NCBI RefSeq assembly: GCF_003148905.1
Contig: NZ_QGHC01000004.1
Location: forward strand, 186,001-250,000
Direction: 5' to 3'
DNA length: 64,000 nt
Origin: Fulvimonas soli
GTDB lineage: Bacteria; Pseudomonadota; Gammaproteobacteria; Xanthomonadales; Rhodanobacteraceae
The position numbers and the translations under genes are program-made. This document shows, piece by piece, positions 20,790-30,388 of this stretch. The notes below the pieces were generated by a model. The model was not told where the DNA came from, made no database searches, and was given only the letters and a program-made list of their open reading frames with translations. The first letter of the stretch is position 1. Each line of letters opens with the position of its first letter.

Positions 20790-23180
20790 CTAGTCGACCA
20801 GGGTCAGCGACAGCGGACGCTGGTCGCTGCGGCCGTGGTCGTCCACCACGCGCACGGTGTAGCTGCCCGCCGTCTGCGGCTGCCAGAACAGCGCCTGGCC
20901 CGGTGCGCTGCTGCCGAGGTAGGCGTCGTCCACGAACCAGTACAGCGTGTGCGCGTCGGCGTCGCTGGTGGCGCTGAAGGCGATGCGCTCCTGGCCGAGC
21001 TGCTTCAGGCGCATCGCGTAGGTGCTGCCGCGCAGCGGCGAGGTGATCCGCGGCGGGTCGCCGTCGGAGCGGCCGGCGCCGGCGCAGGCCGGGTTGGACG
21101 GCGGCTGCCGGCGCGGGATGCCGGCCTGGGCGAACACGCGCTGCAGGTCCGAGGACCAGAACTCGTACACCTCCACGTGCGTGCGCCTGCCCTCGTAGGG
21201 CGGGCAGGCCGGCAACCCGGTGGCGTCGTCGATCACCACCGGGCGGTGCACGTTGCTCACCCGGATCGGCGACTTGCCGGGGATGAACCAGGTCCAGCCC
21301 TTCTGCGGGCACCACTGGTCGGGCAGCTCGCCGCTGGCCAGGCAGACCTGCACGCGCTTCAGGTTCGGCGGCATGCGCCGCACCGGCTCGGCGAGGTCGG
21401 CGTGCTCGGCGCGCAGCGCGTCGACGATGGCGAAGAACAGCGGCGCGGCCGCGTCCACGCCGACGAAGGCGGGATTGCCGCTGCCGTCGAAGTTGCCCAC
21501 CCACACCACCAGCACGTAGGGGCCGAACGCGCCGGCGGTCCAGGCGTCGCGGAAGCCCCACGAGGTGCCGGTCTTCCAGTACACCGGCAGGCGCGCGGGC
21601 TGCCCCAGCACCGGCGCGTCGGGGCGCGGGTTCTGCCGCAGCATGTCCATCACCATGAAGCTCGCCTCCTCGCTCAACAGGCGCGTGCCCGGCGGCTGCG
21701 GATCGGCGGCGAGCAAGCGCAGCGGCTTCAGCGCGCCGCGGTTGGCGAGCATGGCGTACAGCCCGCCCAGCTCCTGCATGGTCACCTCGCCGCCGCCCAG
21801 CACCAGGGCCAGGCCGTAGTGGCGCTCGCTGGCCAGGCGGCCGACGCCGGCGTCGCGCAGGAACTGGTAGAAGCTCGGCTGCGCCAGCTGCGAGGCCACC
21901 CATACGGCGGGGATGTTGCGGCTGCGGATCAGCGCCTCGGTGGCGGTGACCGGCCCCAGGAAATGCCCGTCGAAGTTCTCCGGCTGGTACGGGCCGAAGG
22001 CGGTGGGCACGTCGCGCAGCACGGTCTGCGGGTGCAGCACGCCTTGGTCGAAGCCGAGCGCGTAGATGAAGGGCTTGAGGGTGGAGCCCGGCGAGCGCTT
22101 GGCGGCAGTGCCGTTGACCTGGCCCTGGATCTCCGCATCGAAGTAGTCGGCCGAGCCGACCAGCGCCTTGACGCCCATGTCGCGCACGTCGATCAGCAGC
22201 GCCGCCGCGTTGCGGATGCCGCGCGCGTCGTTGCGCCGCACGTACTGGCGCAGCTGGCGCTCCAGGCTGTGCTGCAGGTCGAGGTCCAGCGTGGTGTCGA
22301 TCCGCGCGCCGCCGTCGTCGCCGGCCAGCCGCCGCGCGGCGAGGACCTGCTCCACCGCGTGCGGCGCCTCGAACGGCAGCTGCGACAACGGCCTGAGCGC
22401 CAGCGGCAGGCGGAACAGCGGCGCCCACGCGGCGTCCCGCGGATGGCGGCGCAGCCAGCGCGCGTAGAGGCGGTTGCGCGCCTCGGCCAAAGGCGGGTTG
22501 ATCACGCCCTGCCGCGGCGCGCGCAGGCGGCGCGAGGGGTCCTGCGGCACCACCGCCAGGGTCAGCGCCTCCGGCAGGGTGAGCGCCGCGGCCGGCTTGC
22601 CGAAGTAGGCCAGGCTGGCCGCCGCCACGCCCTCGACGTTGCCGCCGTAGGGCGCGGCGTTGAGGTAGGCCTCCAGGATCGCGTCCTTGGAGTAGCACAG
22701 CTCCAGCTGCAGCGCCCGCGCGATCTGGCGCAGCTTGCCCAGTGGCGTGCGCGTGTCCAGCCGCCACAGCAGGCGCGCCAGCTGCATGCTGACGGTGGAG
22801 CCGCCCTGCGGGTGGCCGTGGCGCACGTAGGTGACCCAGGCGCCGCGCAGCAGGCCGTAGGGATTGACGCCGGGATGCCAGCGGTACCAGCGGTCCTCGT
22901 GCAGCAGCACGCCTCCCACCAGCGGCGGCGCGACGTCCTTGAGCGGCACCCACAGGCGGTAGCGGCCGTCGCTGGCCAGGGTGAGGCGCAGCAGGCGGCC
23001 GCGGTCGTCGTAGACGGCGGTGGAAGACGGCAGCCATGCCTTGAGCGGCGGGTGCGGCCACAGCCGGCAGCCCAGCAGCACGGCGGCCAGCAGGGCGAGG
23101 CCCACCAGCCCGTTCTGCCAGCGGTGCAGCCAGCGGGCCAGCGTGTGGCCGAGCGGCTTCAGGCGGGCTTGGAGGTTCAC
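20790..23180 (-). CDS. pbpC: penicillin-binding protein 1C
   Basis: Bifunctional class A PBP with glycosyltransferase and transpeptidase-like domains. The 796-residue product has one membrane segment (about residues 23-38), the glycosyltransferase motifs LLHEDRWYRWHPGVNP (Glu95) and GGSTVSMQLARL, the transpeptidase SPGSTLKPFIYALG (SxxK), SRN in IRSRNIPAVW, and WKTGTSWGFRDAW (KTG). A C-terminal beta-rich BiPBP_C domain completes it. The start is a GTG at 23180. It lies 104 bases downstream of the alpha-2-macroglobulin gene on the same strand, an association known in many proteobacteria. It is bracketed by two same-orientation palindromic repeats. Confidence 0.95.
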   Translation of the reverse strand: MNLQARLKPLGHTLARWLHRWQNGLVGLALLAAVLLGCRLWPHPPLKAWLPSSTAVYDDRGRLLRLTLASDGRYRLWVPLKDVAPPLVGGVLLHEDRWYRWHPGVNPYGLLRGAWVTYVRHGHPQGGSTVSMQLARLLWRLDTRTPLGKLRQIARALQLELCYSKDAILEAYLNAAPYGGNVEGVAAASLAYFGKPAAALTLPEALTLAVVPQDPSRRLRAPRQGVINPPLAEARNRLYARWLRRHPRDAAWAPLFRLPLALRPLSQLPFEAPHAVEQVLAARRLAGDDGGARIDTTLDLDLQHSLERQLRQYVRRNDARGIRNAAALLIDVRDMGVKALVGSADYFDAEIQGQVNGTAAKRSPGSTLKPFIYALGFDQGVLHPQTVLRDVPTAFGPYQPENFDGHFLGPVTATEALIRSRNIPAVWVASQLAQPSFYQFLRDAGVGRLASERHYGLALVLGGGEVTMQELGGLYAMLANRGALKPLRLLAADPQPPGTRLLSEEASFMVMDMLRQNPRPDAPVLGQPARLPVYWKTGTSWGFRDAWTAGAFGPYVLVVWVGNFDGSGNPAFVGVDAAAPLFFAIVDALRAEHADLAEPVRRMPPNLKRVQVCLASGELPDQWCPQKGWTWFIPGKSPIRVSNVHRPVVIDDATGLPACPPYEGRRTHVEVYEFWSSDLQRVFAQAGIPRRQPPSNPACAGAGRSDGDPPRITSPLRGSTYAMRLKQLGQERIAFSATSDADAHTLYWFVDDAYLGSSAPGQALFWQPQTAGSYTVRVVDDHGRSDQRPLSLTLVD

Positions 23181-23229
23181 GGCGGGCGGGTAGGTTCAGA
23201 GGCGGCAAATCCGACGCTGCCGCGAGCGC

Positions 23230-23271
23230 CGGCCCCTCACCCCGGCCCTCTCCCCGGCGGGGAGAGGGAGT
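23230..23271. repeat. CCTCACCCCGGCCCTCTCC palindromic repeat
   Basis: A copy of the first repeat family, CCCCTCACCCCGG then CCCTCTCCCC-GGC-GGGGAGAGGG, in the gap between the alpha-2-macroglobulin and pbpC genes. It matches the 20705 copy in orientation and almost in full sequence. As RNA it would fold into a stable hairpin between the two cistrons. Confidence 0.75.
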
Positions 23272-23284
23272 GATCGCGTGGAGA

Positions 23285-26200
23285 TCATGGTTTGTCGGTG
23301 ACGGTGAGCGTGCCGCCGCCGGCGGAGCGGGCCTGCACGCGGCGGTCGTACAGCGATTCGCCGTAGGCCGGTGGCACCGCGTAGCGGCCCGCGTTGGTGG
23401 CCTTGATGCGGTAGACGAACTCGCGCACGTCCGGGGTGGCGGTGCCGTAGATCACCACGCGGTCCTCGCGGATGTCCGCGTACTCGGGCCGCCAGCTGGA
23501 ACTGTCCAGGCCGATCGGCGAGCGCCAGGCCGAGGCGGCCACTTCGCTGTCGCCGCCCTGGTCGCGGTCGCCGCTGCCGTCGTCCTGGTGGTCGGTCACC
23601 GGCGGCGGCGGTTCGATCACCGGCTCGAAGCCGCCCGGCAGCAGGTCCACGATCGCCACGTTGCCGACGCCCTGGTCGCCGGTGGCGCGGATCTTCACGT
23701 GCACGTCGATCTCCTCGCCCAGCGCGATCCGGTCCAGCGGCTTGCCGTCCGTATCGGTGTACTCGCGCACGATCTCGATGCCCTCGGCGATCGCCTTGGC
23801 GGGCGCGTCGCGGTCGTAGCCGCCCTGGCTGGCCACCCACCAGGCCGGCAGGTCGCTGCCGTTGGTGAAGCGCAGCCGCGCCGCCGCGGGACTCCAGCTG
23901 CCGGCCTGCACCAGCCCCCCCTGCGGCGCCGCGAACGGCCTGACGCTGCCGTCCGCGTGCACCTCGCCGATGCCGAGCTTGTCCAGCCCCGGCGCCGCGT
24001 CGGCGCCATAGGCGTCCAGCGCCAGCAGGGTCATCGCCGAGGACAGCGTGTTGTACCAGCCGTGCGAGAGCGGCTCGACGATGTTCTCCAGCGCCCGCGG
24101 CGGCAGCGCCTTGGCGCGCTCCGGGAAGTGCCTGGCGAGCAGGTACAGCACGCTGGCGTCGCGGATCAGCGGGTCGTAGTAGTAGCCGTAGTCGTAGTCG
24201 CCCACCGCGCTGCGTCGGAGCAGCTTCTCCGGGCCGGCGATCAGCCGCGCGGCCTCGCGGTCCTGCTTGAGCAGCTGGTAGGAGGCCGCCAGCCAGGCGG
24301 CGGCCAGGTCGTCCGGCCACTGCTTCGGGTAGGCCTCCTGCAGGCGCTTCTGCACCGCGGCCAGGTCGTTGGTGGTGACGTTGCCCTGGCGGGTCAGCAG
24401 GTACACCGCGTAGGCGCGCTCGCGCAGGCCCTGCAGCGAGTCCACGCTGCCGTCGGCGGCGAGCTGGCGCAGGTAGCGGTCGCCGGCGTCGAGCATGTCC
24501 TTCGGCACGTCCATGCCGCGCTCGCGCGCCTCCAGCAGGAAGTGCACGACGTAGGCCGAGACGAACGGCTCGCTGTCCGGCGTGGCCGTCCACAGCCCGA
24601 AGCCGCCCTGCCCGTTCTGGCGGCTGCGCAGCACGTCCAGGCTGCGCGAGAGCAGCTCGGCGTTGCCGACCTTCCTGTCGCCGAAGGCCGGCTGCAGCGC
24701 GTGCTGGAACAGCGGTACCTGCGGCCAGCGCGACAGCACCAGCCGCGGCATCGCCATGCTCACCAGCTGCTCGCTGCAGTAGTTCTGGAAGTTCACCAGG
24801 TAGCTGGCCAGGCCCTGCAGCAGCACCGCCGGCAGCGGGGACACCGCCGCCTCGCGCGAGGCGTAGGCGTCGTAGAGCTTGCGCAGGCCCGGCAGGTCGG
24901 CCTTGCCGCCGGCGTCCACGCGGCCCACGTCCACCTGGGCGCGGTAGGGCGAGGCCGGGCGCACCGACAGGTCCACGCTCTGCCGCGCCGACTTGCCGCC
25001 GTAGCCGGCGACGAAGCTGAGGCTGCCGGAGCCGAGCTGGTCGGTGGCCCTGACGCGGAAACGCACCACGCCCTCGCGCATCTCGCCCAGATCGAGCGTC
25101 TGCGTGGCGGCGCCCAGCACCTGCAATTGCGGGCCGGTGGCCAGCTTCACGCTCACCGGCACCGCCTTGCCGCCCAGCCCGGCGAGGTTGTTGGCCACGC
25201 CCACGCTGACCTCGGCCTCGTCGCCCGGCGCCAGCGTGGCCGGCACGTTGGGCGACAGCACGAAGTCGCCGCGCACGGTGGTGGCGCCCTCCCAGGTGCC
25301 GACCTGCTGCGGCGACACCGCCACCGCCATCACGCGCAGCCTGCCGTTGAAGTAGTCGGGCACCGCGTAGTCGAGGTCCTTCTCGCCGTCCACGTCGACG
25401 ATGCCGGACCAGTAGGCCACCGGCTTGTCGCGCTTGCGCTTGAACGGGTTGAGCTGGCGGCCGATCGCCGCGTCGGCGTCGCCGCCCGGCGCGGCCATCG
25501 CCATCAGCTTGGCGAAGTCAGGCAGCACCAGGTCGAGGATCTGCGAAGTGCCGACCTCCAGCATGCGCTTGCGGAAGAAGAACTTCAGCGGGTCGCCCAG
25601 CTTGTAGCGCGCCACCTGCAGGATGCCCTCGTCCACCGCGAACACCACCGCCCGGGTCGGCCTGGCGGCACGGAGTTTGAAGGTGACCGTCTCGCCCGGC
25701 CTGACCAGCGCCGGCGCATCCACCGTCACCGCGTTGCGGCGCGCGTCCAGGTCCACCGAGAACGGCACCACGCCGTAGCTCAGCGGGCTCATGAAGACCT
25801 CGTCGGAGGACGGGTCGCGCACGAACTGCACGTTGACGTAGCCGTTGCCCTCGAAGTCCGCCGGCACGGTGATGTGCTGCACCGAGGCGGTGGTGTCGGC
25901 GTGGAACCAGGCGTGCGCGTAGACCTTGTCGCGCTCCAGGGTGATCAGGCCGCTGCCGGCGTAGGGCGCGCGCACGTCGATGGCGATGCGCTCGCCCGGC
26001 GCGTAGTCGCTCTTGTCCAGGTGCAGCTGCAGCTCCGCGTTGCGGTCCAGCGAGCGCGCGAGGTTGGCCGCGCCCGCCACCGAGTAGTCCACCCGGTTGA
26101 CCTCGGTGCGGTCGGCGCGGCGGATCACCAGCGCGTAGTCGCCCGGCTTGTCGGTGGGCAGCGGGTAGTCCGTGCCGCCGGCCGCGATGTTCAGCGGCTG

Positions 26201-29200
26201 CTCGCTCACCTGGATCTCCTTGAGCCTGGACTCGTACTTGTAGACGCCGGAGGGCTGCTTGGTGAGCACGGAGACGTAGCGCCGCTCGACCAGCTGCGCG
26301 CGCAGGCCGTCCAGCGCGATCGACCTGGCCCGCGGGTCCACCGCCACCAGCCGCACCGCGCGCGTCGCGCCGCGGCTCACGTAGTCCAGGCCGTCGGCGG
26401 CCTTGTAGCCGACCAGCCAGTCGTTGGCGGACACCAGGGTCTGCGCCGCGGCCGCCACGCTGCGGCCGCCCTCGGCCTCGTGCACCTTGGCCAGGAAGTA
26501 CAGCTGGTAGGTGGCGTCGGCGTACTTCTTCAGGTCCAGCGCGAACTCGGCGTGGCCCTGGTCGTCGGTCCTGGCATCCTCCAGCGTCTCCTCGTAGCCC
26601 TCCTTGGCGCGGCGCACGTCGTAGAAGTGGTAGTCGGGCCAGCTATGGAAGGCGGGCCAGGCCGGGCGCAGGGTGAGCGCGCCCTCCACGCGGCGGCCGG
26701 CGGCCGGCGTGCCGAACAGGTTCTGCGCGTCCACCAGCGCCTTGAGCTGGTCGGGCTTGACCCAGCCCTCGGGCAGCTGCGGCGAGAGCTTCGCCGCGAC
26801 CTTCATGCGGTCGGGCAGGAACTCCTTCACCTGCACCGTGGTGCTGCCGATCTGCGCGCCGGGCCGGCCGTCCTTGACGATGTACAGGTTCACCGTCCAG
26901 GTGCCGGTGGGCGCGGCCTCGGCCGGCGCGTAGGCCAGCTCGCCGAAGCCGGCCTCGTCCATGCTCAGCGGCACGCGCCTGGCGGTGACGCCGCGCGGGT
27001 CGACGATCTCCGCCTGCAGCGGGATGCCGGCCACGCTGCGCGTCCAGCTCGCGGCGCGCACGATCAGGCCGATGTGGAAGGTGTCGCCGGGCCGGTAGAT
27101 GCCGCGGTCGGAGAACAGGTAGCCGGACAGCTGGCCCTGGTTCACCGCGTTGCGCTCGCCGCCGATGTCGAAGCGCGAGAAGTCGAGCTGGCGGTCGTAG
27201 GCGCCGATCGGCAGGAACGACAGGTCGCCGTCCTTCTGCACCACGTACATCACCGGCTTCTTGTCGCGCTCCAGGCCCTTGAAGGTGGGGAAACGCACCA
27301 CGCCGTCGGCGCCGGTGGACTGGGTGAACAGGACCTGCCCGTTGAGCGCGTAGACCGCGACGCTGGCGCCGGCCACCGGCTGGCCGCCGTGGATGGACTG
27401 CACGAACACGTCCTGGCTGCCGTCCAGCGCGCGCTTGACGATCAGGCCGAGGTCGGTGACCACCACCAGGCGGGTGTCCTGCGGGACGTCACCGCCGTCG
27501 CCCGCATCGTCGCCGCCGGCCTCGTCGCCCTCGCCGCTTGCGGCTTCGTCGTAGCTGCCGGGCTCGGCCTCGTCGGCGGGCGGCGGCGCGGCATAGCCCT
27601 GCCCGGCCTCGTCCTGCGCCTTGGCGGCGGCCTTCGCCTTGCGCGCCTCGGCCTTGGGATCGTAGGCGGACAGGTGCAGCAGGAACACGCCGCGTCTGCC
27701 GTCCTTGAGGTACTGCGAGAGGTCGACGCCCTCGTAGTGCGCCTTGCCCGGCTCGCCGGCCGGGAACGCGACCTTCTGCTCGAAGCGCTCGACGATGTGA
27801 TCCTCGCCGAAATTCCACGGCAGCGAGGGACGCGCGTAGCTGCCCTGGTTGAGGCTGGCCAGGTGCTGCAGCTGGTCGGGCAGCACGCGGCCGATGGCGA
27901 GCCTCATGCCCGGCAGGTTGCGCGCCACCACCGAGACGCGCCGGTCGCCGCTCAGCGGCAGCAGCGCGCCGTCGGCCATGAAGCGCAGCAGCTTCGGGTA
28001 GTCCGGCACGGTGAAGGTTTCCACGCGCGGCCGGCCCATCATGTAGCCGCCGAAGGACTTCAGCCCGCGCTCCACCCGCACGTAGATCCGCTGGCCCGGC
28101 TCGGCGCGGTACTTGAAGCTCTGCAGCTCGGCGAAGTCGTTCTCGGTGGGCACCACGTCCAGCGCCAGCGGGGTGGACTGGCGCAGGACCGCCTCGCCGA
28201 CCTCCGAACCGCCCCAGGCGTAGGGCGGCGCGTCCTCGTCCTGCGCGACGCCGGGCTTGCGTCTGGGCAGCACCCAGGCGCGCACCAGGCCGGCCACGTC
28301 GCCGTCGCGCACGGCGCCGTTGAAATGCAGCACCAGCACCTGCTCCGGCTCGTACCTGTCGTTGTCGACCAGGGTGGGGCTGATCTCGTCCAGCGCCAGG
28401 CTGTAAAGGCCGGGCACGCGCACCCGGCTCTCGATCGCCTCGTCCGTGCCGTCGCCGCCGCGCGCGCTGCGCACGCCCTTGTCCAGCCGGAACTGCACCG
28501 CGCCGTCGTCGCGCGGCAGGTCCAGCGGCTGCGAGTGCACCCAGGCGTTGAGCTTGTAGGGATCGTAGGTGACGCTGAACTTGAGCTCCGGCCCGCGCGT
28601 GCCGTCGCGCTGCAGCAGCGCCAGCGACACCCGCTTCTCGAACTGCGCCGGGTCCACCGGGTAGTTGAAGCGGACCTGCACGATGGTCTTCCTGGCGGCC
28701 GGATCCTGCGGGTCCTGGTAGAACTCGCCGCTGCCGAGACGGGCCTCGAACGGCCGGGTGTCGAAGGCGAAGCGATCGTCGGCCATCCGCACGTGCGGCG
28801 CGAACACCCTGGGCACGTCGAAGCGCACCTCGAAGTGCCGGCCCACCGGCCAGTCCTCGGCCGGCTGGAAGCGCAGCAGGCGGTCGCCCACCCAGCGCCA
28901 TTCGCCCTTCACCGCCGGCTGCATCACGATGCCCTCCGGCACCGGCTTGCCGACCCGCGCGAGCGGCGCGGCGGAACCCGAGAAGCGCACGTCCAGCGGA
29001 GGAAAGCTGATGGTCTGCGCGGTGTAGTCGGTGATCGCCGGCGCCTTGGCCTCGAAGTTCACCCGCTCCGGCTCGGGCGGCTTCGGGCGGTGCTGGTACC
29101 ACTGCCAGCCGAACCAGCCGCCGACGGCCAGCAGCACGGCGGCCGCCGTGCCGCCGGCGAAATGCAGGGGCCGCCGCCGCGCGGCGGCCGCCGTGGCCGG

Positions 29201-29323
29201 CATCCAGGCCGGCGCCGACCAATGCAGCTCGCCCAGCAGCGGGCGCAGCAGCCAGCCGATCCCGGTCAGCAGTCCGCGCACCAGGCGCACCGGCAGCAGA
29301 AGCAGAAACCGCAGCAGATCCAT
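23285..29323 (-). CDS. bacterial alpha-2-macroglobulin (YfhM-like)
   Basis: A very large protease-trapping protein of 2,012 residues. After an amphipathic N terminus there is one membrane segment (about residues 56-72), then repeated macroglobulin domains, an acidic low-complexity stretch near 600-625, the A2M region (MEVGTSQILDLVLPDF onwards) and the complement-like helical domain with the thioester motif CSEQ (Cys1516). Known YfhM-type proteins use CxEQ to attach covalently to attacking proteases in the periplasm and are encoded next to pbpC, as here. The ATG at 29323 is preferred because GGAAGG lies just upstream; an ATG at 29347 is also open. It lies 192 bases after galU's stop region, so probably has its own promoter. 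Confidence 0.93.
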   Translation of the reverse strand: MDLLRFLLLLPVRLVRGLLTGIGWLLRPLLGELHWSAPAWMPATAAAARRRPLHFAGGTAAAVLLAVGGWFGWQWYQHRPKPPEPERVNFEAKAPAITDYTAQTISFPPLDVRFSGSAAPLARVGKPVPEGIVMQPAVKGEWRWVGDRLLRFQPAEDWPVGRHFEVRFDVPRVFAPHVRMADDRFAFDTRPFEARLGSGEFYQDPQDPAARKTIVQVRFNYPVDPAQFEKRVSLALLQRDGTRGPELKFSVTYDPYKLNAWVHSQPLDLPRDDGAVQFRLDKGVRSARGGDGTDEAIESRVRVPGLYSLALDEISPTLVDNDRYEPEQVLVLHFNGAVRDGDVAGLVRAWVLPRRKPGVAQDEDAPPYAWGGSEVGEAVLRQSTPLALDVVPTENDFAELQSFKYRAEPGQRIYVRVERGLKSFGGYMMGRPRVETFTVPDYPKLLRFMADGALLPLSGDRRVSVVARNLPGMRLAIGRVLPDQLQHLASLNQGSYARPSLPWNFGEDHIVERFEQKVAFPAGEPGKAHYEGVDLSQYLKDGRRGVFLLHLSAYDPKAEARKAKAAAKAQDEAGQGYAAPPPADEAEPGSYDEAASGEGDEAGGDDAGDGGDVPQDTRLVVVTDLGLIVKRALDGSQDVFVQSIHGGQPVAGASVAVYALNGQVLFTQSTGADGVVRFPTFKGLERDKKPVMYVVQKDGDLSFLPIGAYDRQLDFSRFDIGGERNAVNQGQLSGYLFSDRGIYRPGDTFHIGLIVRAASWTRSVAGIPLQAEIVDPRGVTARRVPLSMDEAGFGELAYAPAEAAPTGTWTVNLYIVKDGRPGAQIGSTTVQVKEFLPDRMKVAAKLSPQLPEGWVKPDQLKALVDAQNLFGTPAAGRRVEGALTLRPAWPAFHSWPDYHFYDVRRAKEGYEETLEDARTDDQGHAEFALDLKKYADATYQLYFLAKVHEAEGGRSVAAAAQTLVSANDWLVGYKAADGLDYVSRGATRAVRLVAVDPRARSIALDGLRAQLVERRYVSVLTKQPSGVYKYESRLKEIQVSEQPLNIAAGGTDYPLPTDKPGDYALVIRRADRTEVNRVDYSVAGAANLARSLDRNAELQLHLDKSDYAPGERIAIDVRAPYAGSGLITLERDKVYAHAWFHADTTASVQHITVPADFEGNGYVNVQFVRDPSSDEVFMSPLSYGVVPFSVDLDARRNAVTVDAPALVRPGETVTFKLRAARPTRAVVFAVDEGILQVARYKLGDPLKFFFRKRMLEVGTSQILDLVLPDFAKLMAMAAPGGDADAAIGRQLNPFKRKRDKPVAYWSGIVDVDGEKDLDYAVPDYFNGRLRVMAVAVSPQQVGTWEGATTVRGDFVLSPNVPATLAPGDEAEVSVGVANNLAGLGGKAVPVSVKLATGPQLQVLGAATQTLDLGEMREGVVRFRVRATDQLGSGSLSFVAGYGGKSARQSVDLSVRPASPYRAQVDVGRVDAGGKADLPGLRKLYDAYASREAAVSPLPAVLLQGLASYLVNFQNYCSEQLVSMAMPRLVLSRWPQVPLFQHALQPAFGDRKVGNAELLSRSLDVLRSRQNGQGGFGLWTATPDSEPFVSAYVVHFLLEARERGMDVPKDMLDAGDRYLRQLAADGSVDSLQGLRERAYAVYLLTRQGNVTTNDLAAVQKRLQEAYPKQWPDDLAAAWLAASYQLLKQDREAARLIAGPEKLLRRSAVGDYDYGYYYDPLIRDASVLYLLARHFPERAKALPPRALENIVEPLSHGWYNTLSSAMTLLALDAYGADAAPGLDKLGIGEVHADGSVRPFAAPQGGLVQAGSWSPAAARLRFTNGSDLPAWWVASQGGYDRDAPAKAIAEGIEIVREYTDTDGKPLDRIALGEEIDVHVKIRATGDQGVGNVAIVDLLPGGFEPVIEPPPPVTDHQDDGSGDRDQGGDSEVAASAWRSPIGLDSSSWRPEYADIREDRVVIYGTATPDVREFVYRIKATNAGRYAVPPAYGESLYDRRVQARSAGGGTLTVTDKP

Positions 29324-29515
29324 AAAGCCTTCCCGTGCTTGTTCCATGGAGCCGGCCCGGCCGGCGGCTACAGTCGCGCGCAGCCGGCCGCCAGGCGGCG
29401 GCCGGACGGCGCGTATCGGTGTTGCTCTCCCCTACTCATCCTGCCGCCCGCAGATGGCAGGGAACGGCGCGGATTCTGGCATGTTGCCGCCCGCCGTGCG
29501 GACGGCGCGGGCTTT

Positions 29516-30388
<873 letters not shown>

